Shown piece by piece: positions 1 to 11,624 of a DNA stretch of 64,000 nt. Where the stretch lies: positions 3,213,501-3,277,500 of the forward strand of contig JAOTOL010001659.1 in NCBI GenBank assembly GCA_034440575.1, given 5' to 3'. The translations under genes and the position numbers were made by a program. Below the pieces are notes generated by a model. That model searched no databases and was not told the origin of the DNA. It was given only the letters and a program-made list of their open reading frames with translations. How positions within the stretch are numbered: position 1 is the stretch's first letter; the number at the start of each line of letters is the position of its first letter. This stretch comes from Imbricaverruca yamaguchii. Taxonomy: Eukaryota > Arthropoda > Thecostraca > Neoverrucidae.

Positions 1-440
1 CCGGCGGCGCCGCACCAACAACGGGCGCGCGGCCGCCGACCACCTGCGAGCCCGTGACGCGTGTGACGCAGACGTCCGTCACCGACACCGACCGGCGGCC
101 AGTCACGACCCGCCCACCACACACGCCCCGGCCTGCCGCCTGAGCGGCAGGTCACACCTGTCGCCCGCCACGACGCCCTGCACTCGGCACACAACTGCTC
201 GGTGTGTGCTCTGAGCTCTATGCTCTGAGCCTGTGCTCGCCTGTCCCCGAGCCGGAGGTTACGCACGTCTCCTCACGGAGACAGAGCAGTCGCCGCCTTC
301 TCCCGGCCGGCGACAGCCACAGACGCCCCTGAGACGACCCCGCCGGCGCTGCAACGGCTCGTCCCGCTCCGGCGAGGCGAGAGCAGCGGCGTTGGCCGGC
401 GGCGGCAGACACTGGATGTCGGTGCAGCCGGTGGCGGCCG
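1..440 (-). other. Probable 3' UTR / 3' flank of the POU6 gene
   Basis: GC- and CpG-rich sequence downstream of the POU6 stop codon. No further exon and no canonical polyadenylation signal on the minus strand was seen, so the transcript probably ends outside the window. Apparent open frames here overlap the terminal exon on other frames and have no recognisable product. Confidence 0.4.
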
Positions 441-616
441 CTACACGGCCTTCATGGGCGGCTTGAGCGGCGGCTGCAGGTAGCCGGCGCCATCCGCCGA
501 CGGCTTGGCCATCAGGCGCACCGTGTTCTTCAGTGCCTGCCGCTTGTTGCAGAACCAGATGCGCACCACCTCGCGCTCGTAGCCGAGCCGCCCGGCCAGC
601 TGCGTGATGTCCTGGC
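441..616 (-). CDS. POU6 gene, terminal coding exon: homeodomain helices 2-3 and C-terminus
   Basis: 57 codons plus TAG stop (441-443). It encodes GQDITQLAGRLGYEREVV, then RIWFCNKRQALKNT, the recognition helix with Trp48, Phe49, Cys50 and Asn51 as in POU homeodomains, followed by a 23-residue Pro-rich tail. The acceptor GACCGCAG|GCC is next to a weak pyrimidine tract; a 52-bp minisatellite begins less than 100 bp away in the intron. ERSTHPSGQDITQLAGRLGYE is more divergent than the rest of the domain. The 3' UTR continues into 1-440 and beyond. Confidence 0.95.
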
Positions 617-671
617 CTGCGGTCACAGCGTACTGTCAACATCCGGTGCCGTCCCATATGACCGACACCTG

Positions 672-1815
672 GGAGCACGGGATAATGATTGCTGTCAAAT
701 GGGATCACGGGACAGTACTGTCACATGGGGCCACGGGACCATACCGGGCCCTGCAGTCACGGGACAGTACTGCCACATGGGGCCACGGGACCATACCGGG
801 CCCTGCAGTCACGGGACAGTACTTGCCACATGGGGCCACGGGACCATACCGGGCCATGCAGTCACGGGACAGTACTGCCACATGGGGCCACGGGACCATA
901 CCGGGCCCTGCAGTCACGGGACAGTACTGCCACATGGGGCCACGGGACCATACCGGGCCCTGCAGTCACGGGACAGTACTGCCACATGGGGCCACGGGAC
1001 CATACCGGGCCCTGCAGTCACGGGACATTACTGCCACATGGGGCCACGGGACCATACCGGGCCTGCAGTCACGGGACAGTACTGCCACATGGGGCCACGG
1101 GACCATACCGGGCCCCCTGCAGTCACGGGACAGTACTGTCACATGGGGCCACGGGACCATACCGGGCCATACAGTCACGGGACAGTACTGCCACATGGGG
1201 CCACGGGACCATACCTGGCCCTGCAGTCACGGGACAGTACTGCCACATGGGGCCACGGGACCATACCGGGCCCTGCAGTCACGGGACAGTACTGCCACAT
1301 GGGGCCACGGGACCATACCGGGCCCTGCAGTCACGGGACAGTACTGCCACATGGGGCCACGGGACCATACCTGGCCCTGCAGTCACGGGACAGTACTGCC
1401 ACATGGGGCCACGGGACCATACCGGGCCCTGCAGTCACGGGACAATGCTGTCAAATTGGGCCACGGGACCATGCCGGGCCCTGCAGTCACGGGACAGTAC
1501 TGCCACATGGGCACGGACCATACCGGCCCTGCGTCACGGGACAGTACTGCCACATGGGGCCACGGACCATACCGGCCCTGCAGTCACGGGACAGTACTGC
1601 CACATGGGGCCACGGGACCATACCGGGCCCTGCGGTCACGGGACAGTACTGCCACATGGGGCCACGGGACCATACCGGGCCCTGCAATCACGGGGCAGTA
1701 CCGCCACCTGGAGTCACGGAGCAGTATTTCCACCTGAAGTCACGGGGCAGTACTGGCACCTGGGACCATACCGGCACTTGGGGCCACGGGACAATACCAT
1801 CCCCTGGGGTCACAG
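672..1815. repeat. 52-bp minisatellite, about 20 copies
   Basis: Direct tandem array, clean from about 706 to 1690, with decayed units at both ends. The unit holds GGGACAGTACTGCCACATGG, GCCACGGGACCATACC and GGGCCCTGCAGTCAC. Most variation is single substitutions (CCGGG/CTGGG, GCCCTG/GCCATG) and 1-2 base indels. No unit contains a plus-strand stop in any frame, so three long overlapping open frames arise; because 52 is not a multiple of 3 they cycle through the same peptides and are not genes. It lies in the last POU6 intron. Confidence 0.97.
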
Positions 1816-2889
1816 GATGCGGAACAACGCTGCCACACCCCGTAGTGCATATGGGGCTGCTTGACCAGTGCACCAGAATCATTTTGGCGCTAGTGTGTCG
1901 GAGTGCGAAATTATTTCCCAACACGTTGTAGAAGACTGGACAACTATGGTGAGATTGCATACAGGACCAGAAAAGCGATGGATTTCCCCTAGTACGATAT
2001 TTCGTATCTTTGTTAATGTAGCTCACAGCATGCTATGCAGGTCGAGACATATGCTTAGCTTCGACCTTACTGTGCATTCTTAGATCCACACCCAACCTCA
2101 ATCTGGGCCGAAAATTGCTCCATTCGCTGATACATTTTATTTGCTTCGCTTTTCACATTAAACACACTGAAACTTCACGACAGGATAACCATGAGCGTCA
2201 CTGCCGAAAGGGAAATGACCATGGACATGAATCAGTGTCGCTCTCCCGTGACCTGGCAGGGCTGTCAAGCCAAAACAACAGCTTAGATATAGCATAGCTT
2301 TGAATCGTCCTCGTTTCTGTGCTTTAAGGAACAAAAGGCAAACGCTTATGAAAACCTTAGAGCTTTTAGCAACCTTAGAGCTCCCCCAAAATTTATCCAG
2401 GCTGTGCAACTGTGCATACAGGGCGGATGGCAGATACCATCCCCCTCCAAAGACATCTGATGTCTGGGAGGTGGAGACAGCCTATGCATAATGTTTGAGA
2501 CCTGAGGGAGTATTATATATACACTTTTTCAGCAGGTAAACATGGCGGCACTAAGCATTCACGGCCTCTGCTATTGTTCCAGGCGGACGCGCTTGCGCTG
2601 CCCCGATGACTGAGGACGAGGACTGAAGTCCGAGGACAAGGACTGAGGACAAGGTCTGATGACGAGGACTACACGGGACAACCGTGGGAGGAAAGAAGAG
2701 TGGATCAATTGAGGACGATATAAGTTTGTGCAATCAGTAATCGAGGTGTGCACCACCGCTACCAGAGGTGTCGTGATGTCCTTACAGGTCCAAGTAGGTT
2801 TACCTAGACAAGGACAGGAACAAAGATATACAAAGAGATGGGGGCGAGAAGAGACCACGGGAAATATGAGTGTCGGGGTCATTGCTGAC
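1816..2889. other. Intronic stretch, nothing recognised
   Basis: Within the last POU6 intron. Mixed base composition. A short CGAGGACAAGGACTGAGGAC-like degenerate direct repeat occurs at about 2620-2670. No gene or element recognised. Confidence 0.4.
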
Positions 2890-3030
2890 CTTAGCGAGGT
2901 CAACGAGGCGAGCTGTCTCACCAATGTTCAACAAGTCAACTACATTGGCGAAACAGCTCGCCCCGTTCACCTACAATTAATTGAGCACCTACGCAATGCA
3001 AACAAAAAACAACATTTGACATACTGATGG
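2890..3030 (+). pseudogene. Possible Penelope-like element relic (GIY-YIG-like motif)
   Basis: One frame reads ...NYIGETARPVHLQLIEHLRNANK. The pattern YIGET-R-(V/L)--QLIEH resembles the start of a GIY-YIG nuclease of the type carried by Penelope-like retroelements (YIGxTxR...EH). No reverse transcriptase part is seen and the frame is lost downstream. It could be chance; a profile search would decide. Confidence 0.3.
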
Positions 3031-4719
3031 GACATAATTTTAGACAAGCCTACAGCAGCAACAGTATAGCTTCTGCCACCATACCTCTCGCCCCAGAGAC
3101 CATTTAAACATGCAAAGACCACCCTGAACGCAAAATCAACACGCAAATGTAGATTCACGAGTTCAGACTACTCGCTAAAGAAAAGTTAAATAGTAACTAT
3201 TCATACTGGCGCTTGGTGAAGTGAACAAGTAGAGGGTATTGTCACAGCAATCCTCTTTGTGTTAGCATTTGCTATTCACGGTGGTGCTCTTGTGTAACCT
3301 TCACATGTGCAGATATACACTCTCGACGATGTTCCAATGCTCCCTATACTATGACTTGTTTGAATGCATGTGACCACGGACAGCCCTGGGCAATAGCACC
3401 AAGCTACTGGGGTGTCGCTTAGCTACACATATGACACATGTGGCGATTGTGTTCTATACCAGTCTATAAATGTGCGCGCACCAATTGAACCAATTACGGT
3501 GCAGCAATTTTGTGACAATATATAAATAGTTTTCATCAAAGCGCCTTCGAAATCCATCGATCAATCGACGAGTGAGTACATTTGAGGAAAATTTACCGGT
3601 TACAAATGATATAGGGCGTACGTGCTGCCACGCCAGTCAACCTCCCGTGGAAGGGACTTAAGGACTATAAATACAGCTGTTTTGGATAGTGCGCTTCACG
3701 AAAGCCATTCTTTCTATTGTAACAACTCTGCACTGTAATTGGTGAGCTTGGCGTGCTCACAGATACAAAACTGACACAGATGACGATAGCCGCATGCGCT
3801 ATATATGTAGCTGAACGACACCCCAGCAGCTGATTGCTATTCCCCAGGTCTGGTCCAACCTGACTCGATAGGCTTCGACCACGGGCTGCACCCGAGATAT
3901 ACTACGCTAAATCAAACTTCCAAATAATTCTAAGGACGGCTATTTTATAAGTGAATACTGTGTAGCATCATGTCTTACATCCAGCAAGTATTTCACGCTG
4001 AAATGTATTTAAGGTGGATTAATGTGTGACTTAATGCGAATTAATTACTTTGTTTCAAAAGCTTCATTTTTAGTTATAAATTGTGCAGTTCGGAGACGAT
4101 AACTGGGGTAAATCGAATCGATTTCATATCTGTTCTAGATGATGCATATAAATGTAGAATTGCGCTAATAAGAGGTGTGCGTGAGTGAATTCAGTACCTT
4201 CTTTCAGGCATATAATGCCGATGAGATTGGCCATTGGAATACAAGGTGGAAGAAAGTTTCCTTAGAACTTAGGATATAGCATTGACTACGGTGTTTCGGT
4301 CGTCTATCATTTCCCCTTTATGGCTTTAACTCAGATGGGCCCTGCAGCTTTTTAGCTTCCACATTTGATGACTTTTCACCAATTGGATTTTCGAGGACTA
4401 CCTATTACCTACGGAATATATTCGACGGCGATATACACACAATCAACGATGACAAAACGGCACTGGATGCATGAGTGCAATCTCTGGACGTGCCTGGGAG
4501 TATGCCCCCCCAAAAAAAAAACGTCCCCGATCTTAATCAACCCTGTGGCACTGATCGGGAAAAGTGACCACAAAACCGGCTTAGCACTTCTCGACTTTCG
4601 GGCCACCCCTTCGCCCATACGGGGACGGTCGGAACGATCGCGACACACACTGGCGAGGTCAGCGCGTGCGTGTGTGTCACGCCAACGCCGCGCGATGTCC
4701 GAGCACCACCGGCACTCAC
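3031..4719. other. AT-rich intronic stretch, nothing recognised
   Basis: Rest of the last POU6 intron up to the donor at 4719. AT-rich with many stops on both strands. No exon, RNA gene or transposon recognised. Confidence 0.4.
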
Positions 4720-4856
4720 CGGACGGGTGGGTGCTGCGCTCGAAGTGGGCGTTCAGCGCCTCGAGCGCCTGCGGCGTGAACGAAGTGCGCCGCTTCCGCT
4801 TCTTGGACGGCTCCTGGCTGCAGAAGTCCACCAGGTTCTGCGCGCCCAGCTTGTGT
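4720..4856 (-). CDS. POU6 gene, seventh exon seen: linker and N-terminal homeodomain
   Basis: A 137-nt exon. After the shared Arg codon it encodes a short linker (HKLGAQNLVDFCSQEPS), the basic arm KKRKRR, then TSFTPQALEALNAHFERS, which is homeodomain helix 1 and the following turn, ending HPS. The donor CCG|GTGAGT leaves one base of a Gly codon. The acceptor reads CAGCAG: the exon may start at 4856 or, by the upstream AG, at 4859, which would add one Ser without changing frame. The basic arm also looks like a nuclear localisation signal. Confidence 0.96.
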
Positions 4857-6585
4857 CTGCTGGCAGAAGGTGCCGGCTCAGATTACAGTAGTTGCCCGCT
4901 GCCGGCAGAAGGTGCCGACTCAGACCACAGTAGCTGCCCGCTGCCGACCCCCGTCCCGCATTGGAGCCACATTGGCACCTCCTGTCACGGCACAATAGGC
5001 ACCGCCGGACAGACAATGTTGGCGCGGAATTCCCGGCCAGCTTACGAGTGTTGGATTTGTGCGTGTGTGTACGTTAGGATCTCTAGGTTACAATGTATGG
5101 CGTGGTGTTGATACCTCGTCACGGAGACGCGCTTATCGTGAAATTGTTAGTGCCGGTACTTAAGCTCTTGCCATGTATATTTTGCTTGCGTTCATTCACA
5201 AATTTTGACTCGTTCGGTGTAATTTGTCCTTGTAATCGTGCATCATGTGCCGAACTATATTCCCGGTTCCTCGTGCGTAACGCTGCGGCGCCGTTGAGAG
5301 GGGCGTTTTTGAAGGCGACTGCTTCGACCGATACTTGGTGGGTGACGCGAGTGCCGTACTGAATTTGGCCGGCATAACCTCGGCATGCATTTCTCGCGCA
5401 GCGCGCGATCTTCACGTACGCAAAGTGCAGCAACTAATAGTTAAATATGATGCAGAGATGAAAAGGACTGGACATGCGTACTTGCGTAGGTGTAGTGGTT
5501 CACCTATGCCTGTGCAGCTGTTAGTTTATCGGCTCATTGATAGCTAACTGCGCTGACGATCCCATCGCACTTATGGCCAGCTGTGCTGCGTTCGTCGTGC
5601 CCCAGACCGGCTGTCTGACTGTAGTCGGTGTGTGAGTTTCATCCGTAAAATGAGGTTCCTGCCTTGTGATTCTCAAACATATAGCATACTGAAGGCACGG
5701 GCCGCTGCCAGCCATAAAGCTATAATTAAGCTGGACTCCATAACTTTGTATCTGATATGCTACTACATCTTATTCCAAACATAACTAAACAGTAAAAAAA
5801 TGAGCGGCGCATTAGCCAGTGCTATTCATGTAGCTCTAGGGCCTCGGCGGAGGCGATCGAGGCGCCCCTAAAGCCAAATAGTTAGCATATGAGTGCAACT
5901 GCCATTTTTCTACTAAGGCCAATCAATGAAATGTAGGTTGAACAAAATATTGCATATCTTTTTCTTTTGGTTAAATTTGAGCTTCAATCGTAAAATCGAA
6001 GTTGAAAAAAACAAGCCTCGCGAAAAACGTGTCCATAAAGTTCCATAAACAAACACTCGAGAAAAAAAAATGTGTGCATTTCCAAGGTGCTATATTTACT
6101 TCTCCGTTTTTAGAACTCGCCATTCTACACTTCGGACGCAAACATCGAACTATCTGAAAGCAAACCAAATTTGTATACTGTTCAACGACCCCAGGGCATG
6201 TTTGAATGTAACGGTGACCGAGAAGTGGCCACTCTGGGTACAATTCCGAGATGTCTCCACAACTCCAATTCAATACATTCGTAACTACAATTCCACTTGG
6301 TAGGATCGTCACATACCGTCATTTTGAAGGATTTTTTTCCCCTACCATAATTTGTAAAAAGAAACACACCGTATCACAATCACACCACATCCCTACCGTA
6401 AAAAGAATCACAATTCCTCCCACTGCCTGCAAATTCAGCTCAGATATCTTCATGGCTGAATATATTAATTATACATCCATTATATGTTCAACATATTCAT
6501 AGCTCACAGGAACTCCCACAGGTACCGATATCAGTGTGGCTCAGGAACGAGGCTGACAACGAACGGACAGTGTAAATGGTATTAC
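4857..6585. other. POU6 intron with one decayed hairpin-tail fragment
   Basis: Intron of 1.7 kb. A duplicated GCAGAAGGTGCCG(A/G)CTCAGA motif lies beside the acceptor (4864-4930). At about 5845-5888 on the plus strand is a decayed version of the LINE/SINE hairpin tail (GAGGCGCCCCTAAAGCCAAATAGTTAG). Nothing else recognised. Confidence 0.45.
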
Positions 6586-6675
6586 CTGTACCTTTCCTCG
6601 GCCTCTCTCATCCATTTCTCCAGGATCGGCTTGATCTTTTGCGCACTCTTTGGCGTGATATCCAGCTTCTCAAAC
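6586..6675 (-). CDS. POU6 gene, sixth exon seen: end of POU-specific domain
   Basis: A 90-nt exon. Its first base completes the Arg codon; then FEKLDITPKSAQK and IKPILEKWMREAEERY, the last helix of the POU-specific domain and the start of the linker. The acceptor is CTTTTACAG|G and the donor TACAG|GTAAT (phase 2). Sequence agreement with POU6F-type proteins is very high here. The last two bases join the next exon to give Arg. Confidence 0.96.
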
Positions 6676-8316
6676 CTGTAAAAGGCGTTTCGGTCATGAC
6701 ACACGCCCGGATAAGGGCCAGATGGGCTTGAGTCTCGAGGTCGACACAGTCGATACAAGAATCGATCGCGTTTTGACCAGATATAAATTATCACGAGAAA
6801 AACAAGGTCTTTACAATTGATCTCAATCTTATCGGAGCAAAAACACCCCACGATGTAAGACAGGCGACAAACGCTGGTTCACTGAGCCAAAAGTTCATCA
6901 CATCCAGCTTTCATCGTACACCGCAAATATCATATCAATGCACGCCGCATCTCGCCTGCTGCATTCAGGTCCCCAACATATACAAACGGAAGGGTTCAAC
7001 AAAATTTGCTCCCCTGTACTTACTGACGTTTTGTTTGCATTCATAGACAATTCAGAACCGGAAGCAAAGCACACAGCGCTCTAATTTATGTGAATATATC
7101 AATAAAACCCACGGAAATAACCTCGGTGTGTCCTTTCAAAACAGAAAACCCACATGATAGGCATTAAAAGCACACCGAAATCACGTTTAGAAAGCAAAAA
7201 AAAAACATGTTACTATTTTTCAGATTCTGAAACCGCTATTTATTTTAGGTAGACGACGGCGTGTCGAATGATGCGGCTGCCAACTGTGTGGGAAGACAGG
7301 AAGAGGAGATATCGCCGATAAACGCAAGTCGTCTATTTTTGAAAGTTAATTACACTAATCAGTCGACTGACCAATATATGCCTGTCATCATTCAACAAGT
7401 TTTCAATGCCACAACAGTGCCACGGTTCAGAAATAAAGTTGCTAGCTCTGCCCAATTGGAAGTTATTAAGCAGTAAAAGGCGTTGCAGTGGAGTGATCGT
7501 GTCGTGTCGCTTGTACTGTTCAGCTCACCCGTTATATGTGAACTTCACACAGGCCCGCTGAGCTTACCCTCGCTTGTAGGAAAACGCCAACTGGCATTAC
7601 CGGCATCCCTGCATTACGATACGGAAGTGGTTTTTGCTCCGTGTGCAGTAGCAAGACATACGAATGACCTCAGCGGTTTGGCTGAGGTGAATTGCCACAC
7701 ACAAACACCCGGTGCGACCCTGTGCTCGATATTTCCAGTGAGAGCAAAGCCACATTTACGGCTACCACAACGGCGCACTCGAGTCGCACCCACCGTCACT
7801 TTCGCCAACCTGATCAAATGACATCTTATTTGATTTCGCCAGTCATTCACACACAAGTTTGTGAAATCAATAGTCACCGTTATTGATAGCACAAACCGAC
7901 CCCAACAGGGGCCCGAGAGAAAACTAATACAACATGCGATTATACGTTGCCGAAAGAAAAGCTGACACCATCGGCCGCCGGCTCAAAAGTAGTTTATATT
8001 ATAGTGCAGTGCAGAATTAATTATACGTTTCCAGATACTAATTGTAAATGCTGTCAATTGCAGCACTTCGTGAAAGCGCTGTAAAGTCTTTGGCTGCAAT
8101 AGCCTCGTGCTGTCATTGCGCTTGAGCCAAACCAATCAAAGCCTTCACTCACTCACGCCTGCGAGTGCATTGGCAGCGAAGGAGGTTCATCTGCGAACAA
8201 TCGCCATTGCACCAGAGCCATCTTTCAGAACGGCGGGTAGGCGGCGGAGGTGTCTGTCCCACCGACGTGAGGGCAGAGATGTGGCGGGGCCACTGGCAGT
8301 GTGCGCGACAACTCAC
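6676..8316. other. POU6 intron, nothing recognised
   Basis: Intron of 1.6 kb, AT-rich, with scattered homopolymer A runs. No repeat array or element recognised. Confidence 0.4.
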
Positions 8317-8375
8317 CTGCAGATGGCCGACTGGCTGTAGGCAGGCCCCATGCAGACACTGAGAGCCTGGCCCAC
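8317..8375 (-). CDS. POU6 gene, fifth exon seen: POU-specific domain, recognition part
   Basis: A 59-nt exon encoding VGQALSVCMGPAYSQSAIC plus two bases of an Arg codon. It carries the SQS-ICRFE recognition-helix region of the POU-specific domain, whose Gln contacts the ATGC half-site in the family. SVCMG departs from the acidic loop usual in POU6 members. The acceptor is TGTACAG|GTGGGC and the donor TGCAG|GTGAGT (phase 2). It is too short to stand out as an open frame and was found by joining to its neighbours. Confidence 0.95.
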
Positions 8376-8575
8376 CTGTACACATGGGCACAGGTCAGGT
8401 TGGGTCGTCGCGAGTCAACACGTGGATGTTGACAATTGCACGACACGGTACCGGTACATGGGCCGCAGCATGCCTGCACAGGCCAACCCAGGTGAGTCTA
8501 ATATATAAAGATATAAAGACATAAAGACATAAAAGATTAGTGCACTATGAGTCACAAGGGTCCTTCTTGGCTGCA

Positions 8576-11500
8576 CTATGTACACTCAACCAGTTGCCCA
8601 CCAAATCCGTCGATCAGCCCTCCCTGTAATACTGAAAAAAGCCCTCTATTCTTATAATGATTGTCTATGCTGTTTTTAAAGACGTTCAACGTGCTGCTAC
8701 TTACAATAGTTTCTGGCAGCTGGTTGCAGTGTTCTACTACCCTGTTGGTGAAGAAAGACTGTCTTAACCTTGTTCTGCTGTGGTTAACTTTAATTTTGAA
8801 TTGATGACCTCTAATGGCATCATTTCTGTTAAATTCAAACATTTCCCCAAGATATCCCCTCTCCAGACCATGGACAAATTTAAAGACCTCGATGAGATCT
8901 CCTCTCAGCCTTCTATATCTAAGTGAAAACATATTCAACTTCTTCAATCTTTCCTCATATGCCAGGTTGCTTATACCATTAACCATTTTTGTAGCCCTCT
9001 TTTGTACTCTCTCTAAAAGCCAACAGTCTTTTCCATACCAAGGAGACCAAGCTTGGATGCAGTATTCCAAATGTGGCCTGACATATGCACAGTAAAGCTT
9101 CCTGATGACTTCCTCACTTCTGTATGATACATTCCTATTTATTGCCCCAAGCATTCTCAGTGCCTTCTTCCTGGCTTCCTTGGTCTGTTCTGATGCCCCC
9201 AATTTTGTGTTTAGAATAACACCTAAATCCTTCTCCTGTTGAGTCACTGATAGCACTTGGCCACCCATCAAGTATGGAGCCTTCATATGCTGCTTACCTA
9301 CATGCATGATTTTGCACTTATCGAAATTAAATTTCATTTGCCATTCTTCGGACCACTTCACAAGTTCGTCTAAGTCTTTTTGCAGCGATATATGCTCATT
9401 TTGACCTGTTATTGCCCTAAAGACTTTCAAATCATCCGCAAATTTCAAAACCTTACTGCTTAGAGAACTTTCAATGTTATTTACAAATATAATGAACAGT
9501 AATGGCCCCAGTACTGACCCCTGGGGACTCCACTAAGAACATTTTGCCATGATGACTTTGTACCATTTAGCATCACTCTTTGTTGTCTATCTGAAAGCCA
9601 CAACTCTATCCATTTTAAGATGCTACCTGCAATACCATGGGCCTGAAGCTGTATCATTAACCGTGTATGGGGTACCTTGTCAAAGGCCTTACTAAAGTCA
9701 AGATATGCTACATCAACCTGATTTCCCTGATCAAATTGTTCTGTGGCGAAGTTAAAAAAGTCCAAGAGATTTGTGAGGCACGATCGCCCTTTCCTAAACC
9801 CATGTTGAGTATCTTGAATCAATCTGTTTCCTTCCAGATAACTAACTATTCTATCATTGATAATTGATTCGAGTACCTTGCAGACTAGGGATGTGAGACT
9901 TACTGGCCTATAGTTTTCAACTTTCCCTCTTTCTCCTTTCTTGAAAATAGGAACTACATTTGCCCTTTTCCAATCTGTTGGAATTTCATTTTGTGAAACA
10001 GATCTACAAAATATTATACTAAGTGGAAATGCCAGTTCCTTTTCAGCTTCCCGCAATACCCTAGCATAAATTTCATCAGGTCCTACTGCCTTGTTTGGCT
10101 TTATTTTCCTGATATGATTGAAAACAACATCACTATCAATGAAATCAACATCATTTATCCGATCGCATGTCACTGAACTATGGTGTACGGTCGGCAGATT
10201 GGTCATATCTTCCAATGTAAACACTGATTTAAACTGCTTGCTCAGCTCCTCAACCATCTCAATATCCTCACCCAATATAGTCCCATTTACTTCCAGTGGA
10301 CCAATTGTGCTAGAAACTTTACTCAGCTTGTAGAAACTAAAAAGCTTTTTGCTGTCCCCATTACAGTTCCTAGCTAAATCCAGTCCTTTTGCTCGCTTTG
10401 CTGCCCTGTTGTTTTTTTGCTTCACAGTGTCCCTAGCTTTTCGATACGCCTTTAGATTTACGATATTTGAAGCTTCCTTAAGCACTCTAAATGCAGCTTT
10501 CTTAGCCTTAATTGCTTTTATCAAGTCTGGTGTAAGCCATGCTGGCTTTCCTATCCTTCTTTTGCGTCTTTGCTTTTGGGGGACATGTCTAATCTGAATT
10601 TCCTTCAAGTAAGATTTGAACTTTTCCCACATTTCACAGGCATTTAAATTGGAGAATTCTTCTTCCCATCTTATGGCATTTAAAGCCGCCCTCATGCAGT
10701 CAAAGTCTGCTCTGTTGAAATTTGGAACCTTTACCAAATTATCCTTAATAATTTCCACTACATGTGCCTTGAATCTAACTATGTTATGGTCACTTCTTCC
10801 CAGAGTTTCTCCTACAGTCAAGTCTTGAACCAAGTCACTTAAATCTGAGAATACAAGGTCCAAGAATGAGCCATGCCTGGTAGGTTCCGTTACAAATTGG
10901 TGTAAGAACAGGTCCTCTTCAAGGCATTTCCTAAACATTTTGCATGATGGGGAGCCAACACCAACATTTTCATATCCTTTTAGATTAAAGTCACCAAGAA
11001 TAAGGCACTTCCTCCGAAAGTTTTTACTGATTTCCTCACAAATCACCTTGTCAAGCTCCAGTTGCTGAGAATGTGGCAGGGTTCCTGATCGGTAGAAAGC
11101 TCCTATCCTCAGTGTATTGCTGTTGCCTTTTCCCACAGCGACATCAAGCCAAATGGACTCAACAGACACATTTTTATCCCCACCTGCTACTTTTTGAGAA
11201 CTGAATAAGCTATTCACATAGAGCATTACACTACCCCTTTCACTGCTGGACCCCTATCGCATGAAAACATATTGTATCCCTGGATCTCATAGTCCTGCAA
11301 GTTATCTCCAAAATACCCCTCACTGACCCATGCCTCCGTAATGCAAACAAAATCTGGTTCCTCCTCAGCAACATAACACTTGAACTCATCAAATTTGGAT
11401 CGGATACTCTGAGCATTAAGCATCATACACTTAACATATGCTCCATAACCACCTTTGGCTTTTTCATGCTGAGGAGTTCTTTTATCACTGGATGAACTAC

Positions 11501-11621
11501 CACTCTGCCTCCTTGAACTACTGCTGTCCCTATTTGCTGACTTTGAGGTTCTATTGCCTTTGGCTGACACTATTGGAATATCCCTGAGATGGCAATGCAA
11601 TTTCATCCCTCCCCACCCCAT
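8576..11621 (-). pseudogene. LINE family A ORF2: endonuclease and reverse transcriptase, frameshifted
   Basis: Endonuclease of the EEP type: NAQSIRSK, CITEAWV (catalytic Glu), GAFYRSG, ILGDFN and SDHNIV. Reverse transcriptase: NYRPVSLTSLVCKVLE, QHGFRKGRSC, YLDFSKAFDKVPH, LSGVP, then FADDLKVF with the catalytic Asp pair, and the C-terminal VRPHLEYCIQAWSP and RRLRGDLIEVFK blocks. Two breaks: one near 11250 after the Cys-Asp-Arg-Gly stretch, and one near 9523-9526, where a G run is one base shorter than in the 55-56 kb copy. The family A copy at 55.1 kb is uninterrupted over the second site, so the loss is specific to this copy. Confidence 0.9.
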
Positions 11622-11624
11622 TTC

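Noticed and set aside
604..1931. Three overlapping plus-strand open frames of 377, 391 and 410 codons
   Set aside because: All are translations of the 52-bp minisatellite in its three frames; same peptides in rotation, no conserved domain.
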